Below, piece by piece: positions 1-9,100 of a DNA stretch of 64,000 nt (positions are counted from its first letter, which is position 1; each line of letters opens with the position of its first letter). Under the pieces are notes generated by a model. That model did no database searches. It saw nothing but the letters and a program-made list of their open reading frames with translations, and was not told the DNA's origin. The position numbers and the translations under genes are program-made. The stretch spans positions 525,399 to 589,398 of the forward strand of contig CAVQCG010000001.1 in assembly GCA_963710975.1 (NCBI GenBank), given 5' to 3'. Source of the DNA: JBBQXH01 sp963710975. Its GTDB lineage: Bacteria; Actinomycetota; Thermoleophilia; Gaiellales; Gaiellaceae.

Positions 1-987
1 CCCGAGGACAGCGCCGTCGAGCCTGAACTGGACCCCTGCGACCCCGACGTTGTCGGAGGCACCGGCCGCGACACTCACCGAGCCCGTGACAACCGCGCCA
101 CCGGCCGGCGTCGACACGGCGACGGTGGGCGCGGTCGTGTCCGGGGTCGAGAGCGTCAGCGTGACCGGAACCGTTACCGGCGATCCCTGGGCACCGGGTG
201 CCGTGACGGTCACCGTACCGTTGTATGTCCCGGCCGCCAGTCCTGCGATTGCCGGTGACACGGTCAGCGTGCCCGGTGCCGCTCCGCTTCCGGGAGTGAC
301 GGCAAGCCAGGACGGGGTGGCGGCCCCGGACGCCGTGAAGGTGAGGGCCCCCGATCCGGTGTTCGTGACGGACAGCGTCTTCGAGGCAGGATTCGCTCCA
401 CCGGGCGCTCCGCTGAACGAGAGGCTCGACGGCGAGACGGCGAGCACGGGCCCGGTGGCGGTCGAGGCATACGCCGACAGCGGGCCGTCGCTGTAGCTCA
501 CGCCAGTCGCCCACGCCGCCGGCAGGGCGGTGAGTGTCGAGGAGACGCTCGTCTCCGCGGGTGTTCCGTTCCGGCAGCAGCGATCGCGGAAGCGCAGCGT
601 CCCGGTTCCGGTGGGCGACAGCACGGCAATCCAGTAGTCGACGCCGCTCGTCACGGCCACGCCCGGAATCGTCACGACGTTCCAGGCTCCTGCGGTCGGC
701 GCCGAGAGCGAGCCCTGCCCGAGGAGGGCGCCCGGATGGGTTCCCGTCGCGGAATAGAGGCCCGCGACCAGACCGGTGGCCTGCGAGGTCGCGTCGACAT
801 AGACGCTGATCGTCGTCACCGTGCCCGTCCCGGTCGCGGTCGCCCTGAACGCCTCGGCCACACCGGCGCTGTTCGAGTCGATGCTCGGCTCGACCAGCTG
901 ATCGCCGACCGGGACGGCAGCCGTCGCGACCGATGCGCCGGCCAGGAAGAGCGCAGCGACGACCGACAGGAGGAGCGCACGGCCCAT
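1..987 (-). CDS. Secreted Ig-like/BACON-type surface protein (3' end cut by window edge)
   Basis: The minus strand is open from an ATG at 987 to position 1 without a stop, so only the first 329 residues are visible. Residues 1-24 are a signal peptide (basic start, hydrophobic run, ATAA-type cleavage site). Residues about 25-175 form a beta-rich module with a CC pair, resembling anchor-type lectin folds that describe particle or gas-like 'choice-of-anchor' proteins. Then follows a BACON/NHL-like Ig module (motifs LAVSPSSLSFSG and VTNTGSGALTF) and the start of a second Ig module (DTTAPTVAVSTPAGG, SDNVGVAGVQF), a Bacterial Ig type common in extracellular multidomain proteins. It is transcribed divergently from the glycan operon starting at 1216. 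An open plus-strand frame opposite it is its complement and is not coding. The function beyond extracellular binding or scaffolding is unknown. Confidence 0.75.
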   Translation of the reverse strand, partial: MGRALLLSVVAALFLAGASVATAAVPVGDQLVEPSIDSNSAGVAEAFRATATGTGTVTTISVYVDATSQATGLVAGLYSATGTHPGALLGQGSLSAPTAGAWNVVTIPGVAVTSGVDYWIAVLSPTGTGTLRFRDRCCRNGTPAETSVSSTLTALPAAWATGVSYSDGPLSAYASTATGPVLAVSPSSLSFSGAPGGANPASKTLSVTNTGSGALTFTASGAATPSWLAVTPGSGAAPGTLTVSPAIAGLAAGTYNGTVTVTAPGAQGSPVTVPVTLTLSTPDTTAPTVAVSTPAGGAVVTGSVSVAAGASDNVGVAGVQFRLDGAVLG

Positions 988-1215
988 GACGTCATCTTCG
1001 CGGGAGGACGTCCTTCTGGTTAATCCCCGGAAGCCCAGGTTTCAAGCCAGGTTCTTGCGTCGGCACCCCCCTCGGCACCCCCCAAAAGGGTGGCTCCTCG
1101 CCGGGGGTCGAGTCTTGGGTTTCTAGTCTGGATGCCCCGAAGGAGCGCCCGTACTCTCGTTGCAGGGCGGGAAAGCACTCCACCGCCCGCGGGACTGCGA
1201 CCCCCGGAAGGACAT

Positions 1216-2022
1216 ATGACTACTGCGGCCCTGGACGCGACCCCCTCGCGTCGGCTCAGGGCGGATTCAAGTCCGCCCAACGTTTTCGTCGTCCCCGCCT
1301 ACAACGAGGCGGAGAACCTCCCGCGCCTCTTCGAGGATCTCGAGGCGCGACCACATCTCTTCCCCCCCGCGAGTCTCGTCCTCATCGTCGACGACGGCTC
1401 CCAGGACGACACGCCGGAGCTGGTCGAGGCCTACGACGGTCCCCTCCCTGTCGAACTCGTCCGGCTCGTCCCCAACCAGGGCCCCGGAGCCGCCTTCTCG
1501 CGCGGCTTCGATGCGGCCCTCGCCGCGATCCCCGGCGAGGCCTACGTCGTGACGCTCGAAGCAGATACGACGAGCGACCTGGATGCGGTGCCGACGATGC
1601 TTCGATGCGCCGAGGACGGGGCGGGCCTGGTGCTCGCCTCCGTCCACGGCGGGGGTCGCATGCTCAACGTCAGCAAGTTGCGCCAGGTGCTCAGCCGCGG
1701 CGCGGGCTTCACCGTCCGTCTAGGCCTCGGCCTCGACGCGCGGACAGTCTCGTCGTTCTTCCGCGTGTACCGCGCGTCCTCCCTGCGCTCCGCGCGCGCC
1801 AGGTACGGGGCCGGGCTGATCGAGGAACGCGGCTTTGCCTGCAAGGCCGAGCTCCTCGCCAAGCTCGCCGCTCTCGGCGTGCAGATCGAGGAGGTTCCGG
1901 TTGATCTCGACGCTTCCCGCCGCGAAGGAAAGAGCAAGATGCGGATGCTTCCGACCCTCGCCGGCTACGGACGTCTCCTCGTGCGTCAGCGCCGGCTCGT
2001 GAAGGGATCGGTCGCGGGATGA
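1216..2022 (+). CDS. Family 2 glycosyltransferase (dolichol-phosphate-mannose synthase-like)
   Basis: Transfers a sugar from an NDP-sugar to a lipid or glycan acceptor at the inner face of the membrane. This is inferred from the GT-A fold motifs: VVPAYNEAENLPRLFEDL near the N-terminus, the nucleotide-binding LIVDDGSQDDT, and an acidic EAD-type metal motif (TLEADTTSD) in place of the usual DAD. The length (268 aa) fits the catalytic domain alone, without the C-terminal membrane domain of some DPM synthases. The start is ATG 1216, preceded closely by GGAAGGA. The frame is open further upstream, but that extension is low-complexity and has no family similarity. The stop overlaps the next start by 4 bp (ATGA), so this is the first gene of a tightly coupled operon running to 13373. 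The donor sugar cannot be told. Confidence 0.85.
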   Translation: MTTAALDATPSRRLRADSSPPNVFVVPAYNEAENLPRLFEDLEARPHLFPPASLVLIVDDGSQDDTPELVEAYDGPLPVELVRLVPNQGPGAAFSRGFDAALAAIPGEAYVVTLEADTTSDLDAVPTMLRCAEDGAGLVLASVHGGGRMLNVSKLRQVLSRGAGFTVRLGLGLDARTVSSFFRVYRASSLRSARARYGAGLIEERGFACKAELLAKLAALGVQIEEVPVDLDASRREGKSKMRMLPTLAGYGRLLVRQRRLVKGSVAG

Positions 2023-3341
2023 GCGCCCCGTCCGTCGGAATCGTCGGAGGAGGAATCCTCGGCCTGACGAGCGCGTACCGCCTTCTGCAGAAGGGAGTCC
2101 GTGTAGCGCTCTACGAGCGATCGCCGGATCTCGGCGGCCTCGTGGGCTCCTTCGACCTCGACGGAACCCCGGCCGACCGCTTCTACCACGTGATCCTGCC
2201 GACGGACGACCGCGTCCTCGGGCTCGCGCACGAACTCGGCCTGGACGAGGCGGTCCACTTCCGGCCTGCGGGCAACGGCTTCTGGGACGGCCAGCGGCTC
2301 GTCTCGATGAACTCGCTCTCGGAGTTCCTTCGCTTTCCCGTTCTCCGCCCCCACGAGCGCCTTCGGCTCGCCACCTTCGTCCTGCGCTGCCAGCTCGAGA
2401 AGCACCCGGAGCGGCTCGACGACGTCCCGCTCGAGGACTGGCTACGCCGGCTCAGCGGACGGCGAACGGTGGAGCGCCTCTGGCGCCCGCTCCTCGACTC
2501 GAAGTTCGACGGTCGCTTCGACGATCTGCCGGCCACCTATCTCTGGGCCCGAACGCGCCGTATGGCGGGAACGCGGGACAGCGCGGGGCGCGAGGTGCTC
2601 GGGTCGATCGCAGGCGGCTATCAGCGCCTCGTCGACCTCCTCACACGGAAGATCGTCGAGCTCGGCGGCGAGGTGCACGCCGGTACGGCGGTCGACCGGA
2701 TCGCGTCGTCAGGGCCGCGCTGCGCAGGCATCGTCGTCGACGGGCGACTGCGGCAGTTCGATTCCGTGCTCTGCACGCTGACACCGCCCCAGGCCGGGCG
2801 CCTGCTGTCGGCCGGGCTCGCCGTCGCAGCGCCTCCCGATCCCTGCCGGTACCTCGGCGTCGTCTGCGTCGTCTTGCGCCTCCCCCGCTCGCTCAGCCCC
2901 TACTACTCGCTCAGCATCCTCGACCGCAGCGTCTCGCTGACGACGGTCGTCGAGACGACCCACGTGGTCGATCCGGTCGCCGCCGGCGGAACGCTCGTCT
3001 ACGCGGCCAAGTACGTCGAGCCGGACCACGCGGATCTCGACCGGCCGGTCGACGAGGTCAGGGACGACTACATCGGCCAGGTGAGGCAGATCTTCCCCGC
3101 GCTCGAGGCGAGCGACGTGCTGGCCGCATCGGTGCAGCGGGCGCGGATCGTCGAGCCCGTTCATCCGATCGGCGGGGCCAAGCGTGTCCCCGAGATGTTC
3201 AGCATCCCTGGGCTCGCGCTCGCGTCGACCGCGCATGTCTACCCCGACATCGTGAACGGCCAGTCCGTCATCGGTGTCGCCGATCGTGCGGTCGAGGGCA
3301 TCCTCGCCCGGCTGCCGATCGAAAGGCGGGCGGCTGCGTGA
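2019..3341 (+). CDS. FAD-dependent amine-oxidase/UDP-galactopyranose-mutase-like oxidoreductase
   Basis: An N-terminal Rossmann dinucleotide-binding motif (VGIVGGGILGLTSAYRL) is followed by an acidic-ended beta strand (YERSPDLGG) and a GG doublet, typical of the FAD-binding NAD(P)/amine-oxidase superfamily, which includes protoporphyrinogen oxidase and UDP-galactopyranose mutase. The length (440 aa) is normal. In surface-polysaccharide clusters such proteins usually act on sugar nucleotides or lipid-linked sugars. Position between a GT2 and a GT-C-type membrane protein supports this, but the substrate is not evident. It overlaps both neighbours by 4 bp (ATGA before, GTGA after), implying translational coupling. 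Confidence 0.75.
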   Translation: MSAPSVGIVGGGILGLTSAYRLLQKGVRVALYERSPDLGGLVGSFDLDGTPADRFYHVILPTDDRVLGLAHELGLDEAVHFRPAGNGFWDGQRLVSMNSLSEFLRFPVLRPHERLRLATFVLRCQLEKHPERLDDVPLEDWLRRLSGRRTVERLWRPLLDSKFDGRFDDLPATYLWARTRRMAGTRDSAGREVLGSIAGGYQRLVDLLTRKIVELGGEVHAGTAVDRIASSGPRCAGIVVDGRLRQFDSVLCTLTPPQAGRLLSAGLAVAAPPDPCRYLGVVCVVLRLPRSLSPYYSLSILDRSVSLTTVVETTHVVDPVAAGGTLVYAAKYVEPDHADLDRPVDEVRDDYIGQVRQIFPALEASDVLAASVQRARIVEPVHPIGGAKRVPEMFSIPGLALASTAHVYPDIVNGQSVIGVADRAVEGILARLPIERRAAA

Positions 3342-5134
3342 CGACGCTCGCGGCACCGGAGCGCGTTCGCCTGGCGTGGGCGCGCCTGACGCTGTCCTCC
3401 GATGCGCTCGCGGCAATCGGGCTCACCGCGCTCGCGGGGATCATGATCGCGACCACCTGGAACACCTGGGGTGATCTCGGTCGTGACACCGGCTACGACC
3501 TCGTTGCCGGGGCGAAGGTCGCGACGGGTGACCTCCCGTACGTCGACTTCACCTACTTCTACGGCCCGCTCGCGCCCGCACTCGCCGGTCTGGCCGCGTG
3601 GATCGGTGGGGCCGGGATCGGCTCCGCTATTGGACTCGGCATCGTGCTGTCGATTGCCATCGTGGCGGTCACCTACGTGCTCGGACGGAAGCTCGCCGGT
3701 CCCACGGGCGGCTTCCTCGCCGCGGCGATCACCATCCCCGTCGCCTTCGGCCCGACCAACCTCAGCTTCGTGCTTCCTCACACGTACTCGGCGACGGCGG
3801 GGATCCTGGCCACCCTCTGCTTCCTTCTCTGTCTCGTCCGCTTCGGCGAACGGGAGGCACGGTCCTGGCTCGTGCTCGCCGGAGTCGCAGCCGGCATGGT
3901 CGCGCTGACGCGACCGGAGCTCGTGCTCGCAGTGGTCATCGCCGGCGTCGTGTGGCTTGCGGTTCGTGCCCGCCAGACAGGCCGTCCGACCCTCCGTGAC
4001 GCGGCGTGCCTCGTCGCACCGGCAGCGGCCATTCCGCTCGCCGTCTACGGCGCGTTCCTGACGGCCGTTCCCTTCCATCGGCTCGTGTTCGAGAACCTCT
4101 ACCCGGTCGACACGCTCGCCGCGGCCGGAAACGCCGTCGTGCGCCTCCACGCGCCGCTGACCGCTTCGAGCTTCGGGGAGCTCGGCCTGAAGCTCGCGCT
4201 CTACGCGGCAGGAATCGCGGCGCTCGTCGCGCTCGGCACCTGGCTCGACCGCGACACGCGGGCCCGGCGTCCGCTGATCGTCCTCACCGGCATCGGAATC
4301 GTGCTCGCCGTAGCCCTCGCCGTCGCGCGCCCGGAGACGCTGCGCTACGGGCTCGAGTTCGCGTGGGGCTGGATTCCGGCCGGAGTCGTCATCGCGAGCG
4401 GAATCCTCCTGTGGCGGGCCCGTCGCTCCGACGGCCGCACGGCAAGCGCCCTGGCCATCCTCGCGGCATGCGTCGCGCTGACCGTCATGGCAGCGACGAC
4501 GTACGCGGCCTTCTTCGTCCATTCGACGCGCGCCCAGCCGGCCCTCTACGCCGTCCCGCTTGCCGCGATCTTCCTTGCTCGGCTCCATCTGGTCGAGATT
4601 GCCCGCTCACCCTCGGTCGTCCGGCTTGGTGCGCTCTGGCTCGCGTTCCTGGCGGCCGCGGGCATCGGCCTGACGCTGAAGGACGCGGCAGCCGAGTCCG
4701 CCACCGTTCGCGGGCCAGGCGGCGCGCTCGCGGCAGCGCCGGCCGATGCCGCGCCGATGCAGGCCGCGCTCGACCTGATCGGGGCCAACACGAAGGCGGG
4801 CGAGCCGATTCTGCTGGCCCCGCAGCTCACAACGCTCTATACCCTCTCGGGCCGGACCGACCCGTTGGAGCAGCTCTCGCTGCTTCCCGGCGCCCTTCCG
4901 ACCCGAGGCGACGAGCTCGGCGCGATCGCCGCGCTCGAGCAGGCAGGCGTCAGGTTGGTCGTCACCGACCGGCGCGAGTTCACCGAGTACGGACACACGG
5001 CGTTCGGCCAGTCCTTCGACACGACGCTCGCAGGCTGGATCCGAACGCACTTCGACCACCTGGCCACGCTTCCCGCGGGGCCCGGCGGCACACACACGCT
5101 TGATGTCTGGATCAAAGAAGGAGGTACTTCGTGA
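3338..5134 (+). CDS. Polytopic GT-C (GT39/ArnT-like) membrane glycosyltransferase
   Basis: This 598-aa protein starts at GTG 3338 (GTGA overlap). It has about ten hydrophobic helices and ends in a soluble domain of about 130 residues. The first periplasmic loop carries the pattern D-x-x-Y-D-L-V-A-G-A-x-x-x-x-G-D-x-P-Y-x-D-F followed by YFYGPL, characteristic of GT-C enzymes (GT39/GT87 and PMT-like) that use polyprenyl-phosphate sugars as donors outside the membrane. The C-terminal domain contains a GANTKAGEPILL-like stretch seen in related membrane proteins. With the GT2 upstream making a lipid-linked sugar, it plausibly transfers that sugar to a surface acceptor. That pairing is inference. 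Confidence 0.65.
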   Translation: MTTLAAPERVRLAWARLTLSSDALAAIGLTALAGIMIATTWNTWGDLGRDTGYDLVAGAKVATGDLPYVDFTYFYGPLAPALAGLAAWIGGAGIGSAIGLGIVLSIAIVAVTYVLGRKLAGPTGGFLAAAITIPVAFGPTNLSFVLPHTYSATAGILATLCFLLCLVRFGEREARSWLVLAGVAAGMVALTRPELVLAVVIAGVVWLAVRARQTGRPTLRDAACLVAPAAAIPLAVYGAFLTAVPFHRLVFENLYPVDTLAAAGNAVVRLHAPLTASSFGELGLKLALYAAGIAALVALGTWLDRDTRARRPLIVLTGIGIVLAVALAVARPETLRYGLEFAWGWIPAGVVIASGILLWRARRSDGRTASALAILAACVALTVMAATTYAAFFVHSTRAQPALYAVPLAAIFLARLHLVEIARSPSVVRLGALWLAFLAAAGIGLTLKDAAAESATVRGPGGALAAAPADAAPMQAALDLIGANTKAGEPILLAPQLTTLYTLSGRTDPLEQLSLLPGALPTRGDELGAIAALEQAGVRLVVTDRREFTEYGHTAFGQSFDTTLAGWIRTHFDHLATLPAGPGGTHTLDVWIKEGGTS

Positions 5135-6120
5135 GGCGCGTAGGCGTCACCGGGGCGGCCGGGTTCATCGGCTCCCATCTATGCGACCGACTGCTCGACG
5201 AGGGATGCGAGGTCGTCGGAGTCGATGATCTCTCCCGCGGCTCGCTGCTCAACCTCGATCGTTGCCTCGACCACGAGGCGTTCCGGTTCGAGCTGCTCGA
5301 CTGCACCCGCCGGCGCGAGCTGCGCGCTGCGTTCGACGGCTGCGACGCCATCGTGCACATGGCCGCCCAGAAGATCCCGCGCTACGGCGGAACCCTGATG
5401 ACGCTCGAGGCGAACGTGGCCGGCGTCAACGCAGCGGCAAGCGCAGCGCTCTCGCTCGACGCAGACCTCGTCATCGCGTCGACCTCCGACGTGTACGGGA
5501 ACGGCACGCCGCCGTTCGCCGAGGACGGGCCACTCGTCCTCGGGCCTCCCACGACACGCCGCTGGGCGTACGCCGTCTCGAAGCTCTACGACGAGCACAT
5601 GGTGCTCGCGCTCGCCGAGGAGCGAGGCCTCCGCGTCACGATCCTTCGACTCTTCGGCTCCTACGGTCCCCGCAACCATCCGACGTGGTGGGGCGGTCCG
5701 CAGGCGGTCTTCCTCGAGACGCTGCTCGACGGCGACATGATCGAGATCCACGGCGACGGACTTCAGGTCCGGACGTTCACGTATGTCAGCGACACGGTCG
5801 ACGGCTTCGTGCGCGCGCTGCGCACGCCGGAGGCCCGCAGCGAGGTCGTCAACGTCGGTGGTAACCAGCCGACGACCATCCTCGACCTCGCAAGCCTGAT
5901 CCAGGACATCATCGAGATCCCGCAGCCGCTCCGGGCGCGATTCGTCCCGTACGAGTCGCTCCCCGGCAACTACCAGGACGTGCGGAAGCGGATTCCCGAC
6001 ACGACGAAAGCCGAACAGCTGCTCGGATTCAGGGCATCGGTGTCACTCAGAGACGGTCTCGAGCGCACTGCTGCCTGGCACCGGAGCAGACGCTCGGTGG
6101 AGGAGGCGGTACGGGCATGA
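5131..6120 (+). CDS. NAD-dependent epimerase/dehydratase (extended SDR)
   Basis: A sugar-nucleotide modifying enzyme of the extended short-chain dehydrogenase family (329 aa, normal length). Visible motifs are the NAD-binding VTGAAGFIGSHL (GxxGxxG), a downstream acidic VDDLSRG strand for the ribose, the TSDVYG active-site serine/threonine segment, and the catalytic YAVSK (YxxxK). The product is probably an NDP-sugar such as UDP-glucuronate, UDP-galactose or a dTDP derivative; the exact reaction cannot be told from sequence alone. The GTG start overlaps the previous stop (GTGA), and the stop overlaps the next ATG (ATGA). It presumably supplies a donor for the two transferases of the operon. 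Confidence 0.85.
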   Translation: MRRVGVTGAAGFIGSHLCDRLLDEGCEVVGVDDLSRGSLLNLDRCLDHEAFRFELLDCTRRRELRAAFDGCDAIVHMAAQKIPRYGGTLMTLEANVAGVNAAASAALSLDADLVIASTSDVYGNGTPPFAEDGPLVLGPPTTRRWAYAVSKLYDEHMVLALAEERGLRVTILRLFGSYGPRNHPTWWGGPQAVFLETLLDGDMIEIHGDGLQVRTFTYVSDTVDGFVRALRTPEARSEVVNVGGNQPTTILDLASLIQDIIEIPQPLRARFVPYESLPGNYQDVRKRIPDTTKAEQLLGFRASVSLRDGLERTAAWHRSRRSVEEAVRA

Positions 6121-9100
6121 AGCGGTTCGCACTCATCGCGGTGATCGCGGCGGCCCTCGCGGCCGCGATCCCCGCCGTTGCCGCGGCGGCTCCGCCGCCC
6201 TCAGGGGCGACCGGCATCGCTCTTCAGGGCAAGGTCGAGCTCGCTTGGCAGCCGGCCGCAGGCGCCACCGGCTACACGGTGTATCGCGGAACGAGTGCGG
6301 GCGCGATCACGACACTCCTGACGCCGGCAGCCGGCATCGCGGGGACGACCTTCTCGGACACCACGGCCGTCAACGGCACGACGTACTACTACGTCGTCCG
6401 AGCCGTCGACCTCAGCGGCGAGTCTCCCGATTCGCTGACGGTCCAGGCGACGCCGAAGGCGCGAGCCTGCTCGAGCGGCAATCCCGTCGTCGTCGAGAAC
6501 TGCTTCCCGGGAAACACCGGCTGGAACGTCCAAGAGCCAGGTGCGGTCGCCTCCGGCGGCATCGAGGGGTTCGCGACGGCATCGAGCGTCAACAAGGGCG
6601 GTTCCGTCGGCCTGAAGGTCAACACGCAGAACGGCGCCACGTATCGGATCGAGATCTACCGGACGGGCTACTACGCCGGCAACGGTGCCCGCCTCTTCTC
6701 GGTTATCCGTGGGCTTCCCGGCGTCCTCCAGCCCGCGTGCACGACGGATTCGAGCACCGGCCTGATCGACTGCTCGAGCTGGAATCTCTCCACCACCCTG
6801 ACCACCACCTCTTCGTGGCCGTCGGGCAACTATCTCCTACGCCTCGTGCGTGAGGACAACGGCTCCGACAACCACATTCTCCTCGTAGTCCGTGACGATG
6901 GGAGCAACTCCCAGGTCGTCTACGGCACGGCCGTCAGCAACTTCCAGGCCTACAACAACTACGGCGGGAAGTCGCTGTACGACTTCAACTCCCAGGGTGG
7001 AACGACGGTGGCCGGCACGGCGCGCGCGGTTAAGGTCTCCTACGACCGGCCGTACGAGCAGCCTCGCTCCGGCCTGCGCGATTGGTACACGCGCACCGAG
7101 TTCGCCACGGTCTTCTGGCTCGAGCGGGAGGGGTACGACGTCTCGTACATCGCAAACACCGACCTCGAGTCGGGCGGCGGCCTCTCGGGACGCAAGGCAT
7201 ACATCTCGCCGGCGCACGACGAGTACGTGTCGTCCGGAATGCGTGCCGCGCTGCAGGGCGCACGCGACAGCGGCGTCGGGCTCTTCATCAGCGGCGCAAA
7301 CGAGATCTACTGGAGAATCCGCTTCGAGTCGGGCGGCCGCGTGCAGGTCTGCTACAAGACCACGCAGAGTGGCGGTGCGGATCCGAGCGGCATCCCGACC
7401 GGCACATGGCGTGATCCGGCCGGCGCGAACAACCCGGAGAACGCGCTCACCGGCGTGATGTACGTCGGAGACGCCGACAACACCTACTTCCCGCTCGTCG
7501 TCAGCGCGGCCGAAGGAACGGACCGGGTCTACCGCTACACGGGTCTCGACACCCAGGCACCCGGAACCTCCACGTCGATCGGCTCGTCGCTCGTCGGCTG
7601 GGAGTGGGACGCCCGTGCGGCGAACGGCCAGGAGCCGGCGGGCCTCAAGACGCTCGCAAGCTCACCCGCAACGGGTCAACTGATCCAGGGCAACGGCGCT
7701 TTCACGACGCCGGGCTCGGCCACCGTCCACACGGTGAAATACACGGCTGCGAGCGGTGCCCTCGTCTTCTCGACGGGGACGAACCACTGGAACCGCGGCC
7801 TCGCTGCGAACGCAGCTGGCACCGGGGAGCCGAACCAGATCATCCAGCAGATCACGACCAACGTACTGGCCGACATGGGCGCTGTTCCGCAGACGCCCGC
7901 GGGCGACATCGTCCTCGATGCACCCACAGCTGGACGGCCGGATGCCCCGACGGGCATCAGCGCCGCCCCCACGGGCGCCGACGGCATCACCGTCTCGTGG
8001 AATTCGGTGGCGGGTGCCGATGGCTACAACGTCTACCGGCTGCTGGCTCCGCGAAGCGGTGGACAGCCCCTCGGGTCGCTCTCGAACCCGACTCCGATCA
8101 CCGGGACGAGCTTCACCGACACTGGCCTCGCTGCCGCGACGACCTACTACTACGTCGTGACAACGCTCAAGGCTGGCGTCCAGTCGGTCGCCTCGAACGA
8201 GGCGAATGCGACGACACCGGCATCTGGCGGGGACTCCACCCGTATCAACAGCGGCGGAGGCGAGTACACGGCCTCCACCGGCGCCACCTACCGGGCCGAC
8301 ACGTTCTCGACGGGTGGCTCGACCTACCAGGTCTCGTCGTCGACGGCGATCGCCGGCACGAACGATCCGGCCCTCTACCGCGACGAGCGCTACGGCCAGT
8401 TCAGCTACGCGGTCCCGGTCGCCAACGGCACCTACGACGTCCGCTTCCACTTCGTCGAGCTGTACTTCGGCGTCTCGGCGCCAGGCGGAGCCGGCAGTCG
8501 CGTGTTCGGGATGAACATCCTCGACACGCCGGGCCAGGACATCCAGAACCTCGACATCTTCGCGCAGGTCGGCGCGGCCAAGGCGCTCGTCCAGACCATC
8601 TCGAACGTGACCATCACGGACGGGACGCTCAACATCCAGTCCGTGTACGGATCGGCCGACGACCCCGAGGTCGCGGCGATCGAGATCATCCCGACCGGCG
8701 GGACAACCTCTGCCCCCACAGTGGTCTCGACGGCGCCGACGAACGGCACGACAGGTGTCGCGAGCTCGGTCACTCCGACCGCCACGTTCTCGCGGGCAAT
8801 GGACGCGAGCACGATCACCGGCTCGAGCTTCACGCTCAAGAAGGCGGACGGCACGCCAGTCGCAGGCACCGTTTCCTATGACTCCGCGACATTGACGGCG
8901 AAGTTCACGCCGGCCGCGCGGCCTCGATCCGACGACGACGTACGACGCCCGGATCACCACCGCGGCGAAGGCCGTCTGACGGAACAGCGTTGGGGGCCGA
9001 CGTGGCCTGGAGCTTCACGACGGCCGCAGCTCCGACACCGCCGACCGCGACGGCGAAGACGCCGGCTGATGCTGCGACCGGTGTGTCGCGAGATGCCGCC

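Noticed and set aside
50..496. Long plus-strand frame rich in alanine/valine/proline
   Set aside because: It is the complement of the minus-strand secreted Ig-like protein (1-987), which has a signal peptide and domain motifs.
3239..5103. Long frames opposite or shifted against the GT-C membrane protein
   Set aside because: They are Arg/Asp/Glu-rich shadows of GC-rich coding, without family similarity.
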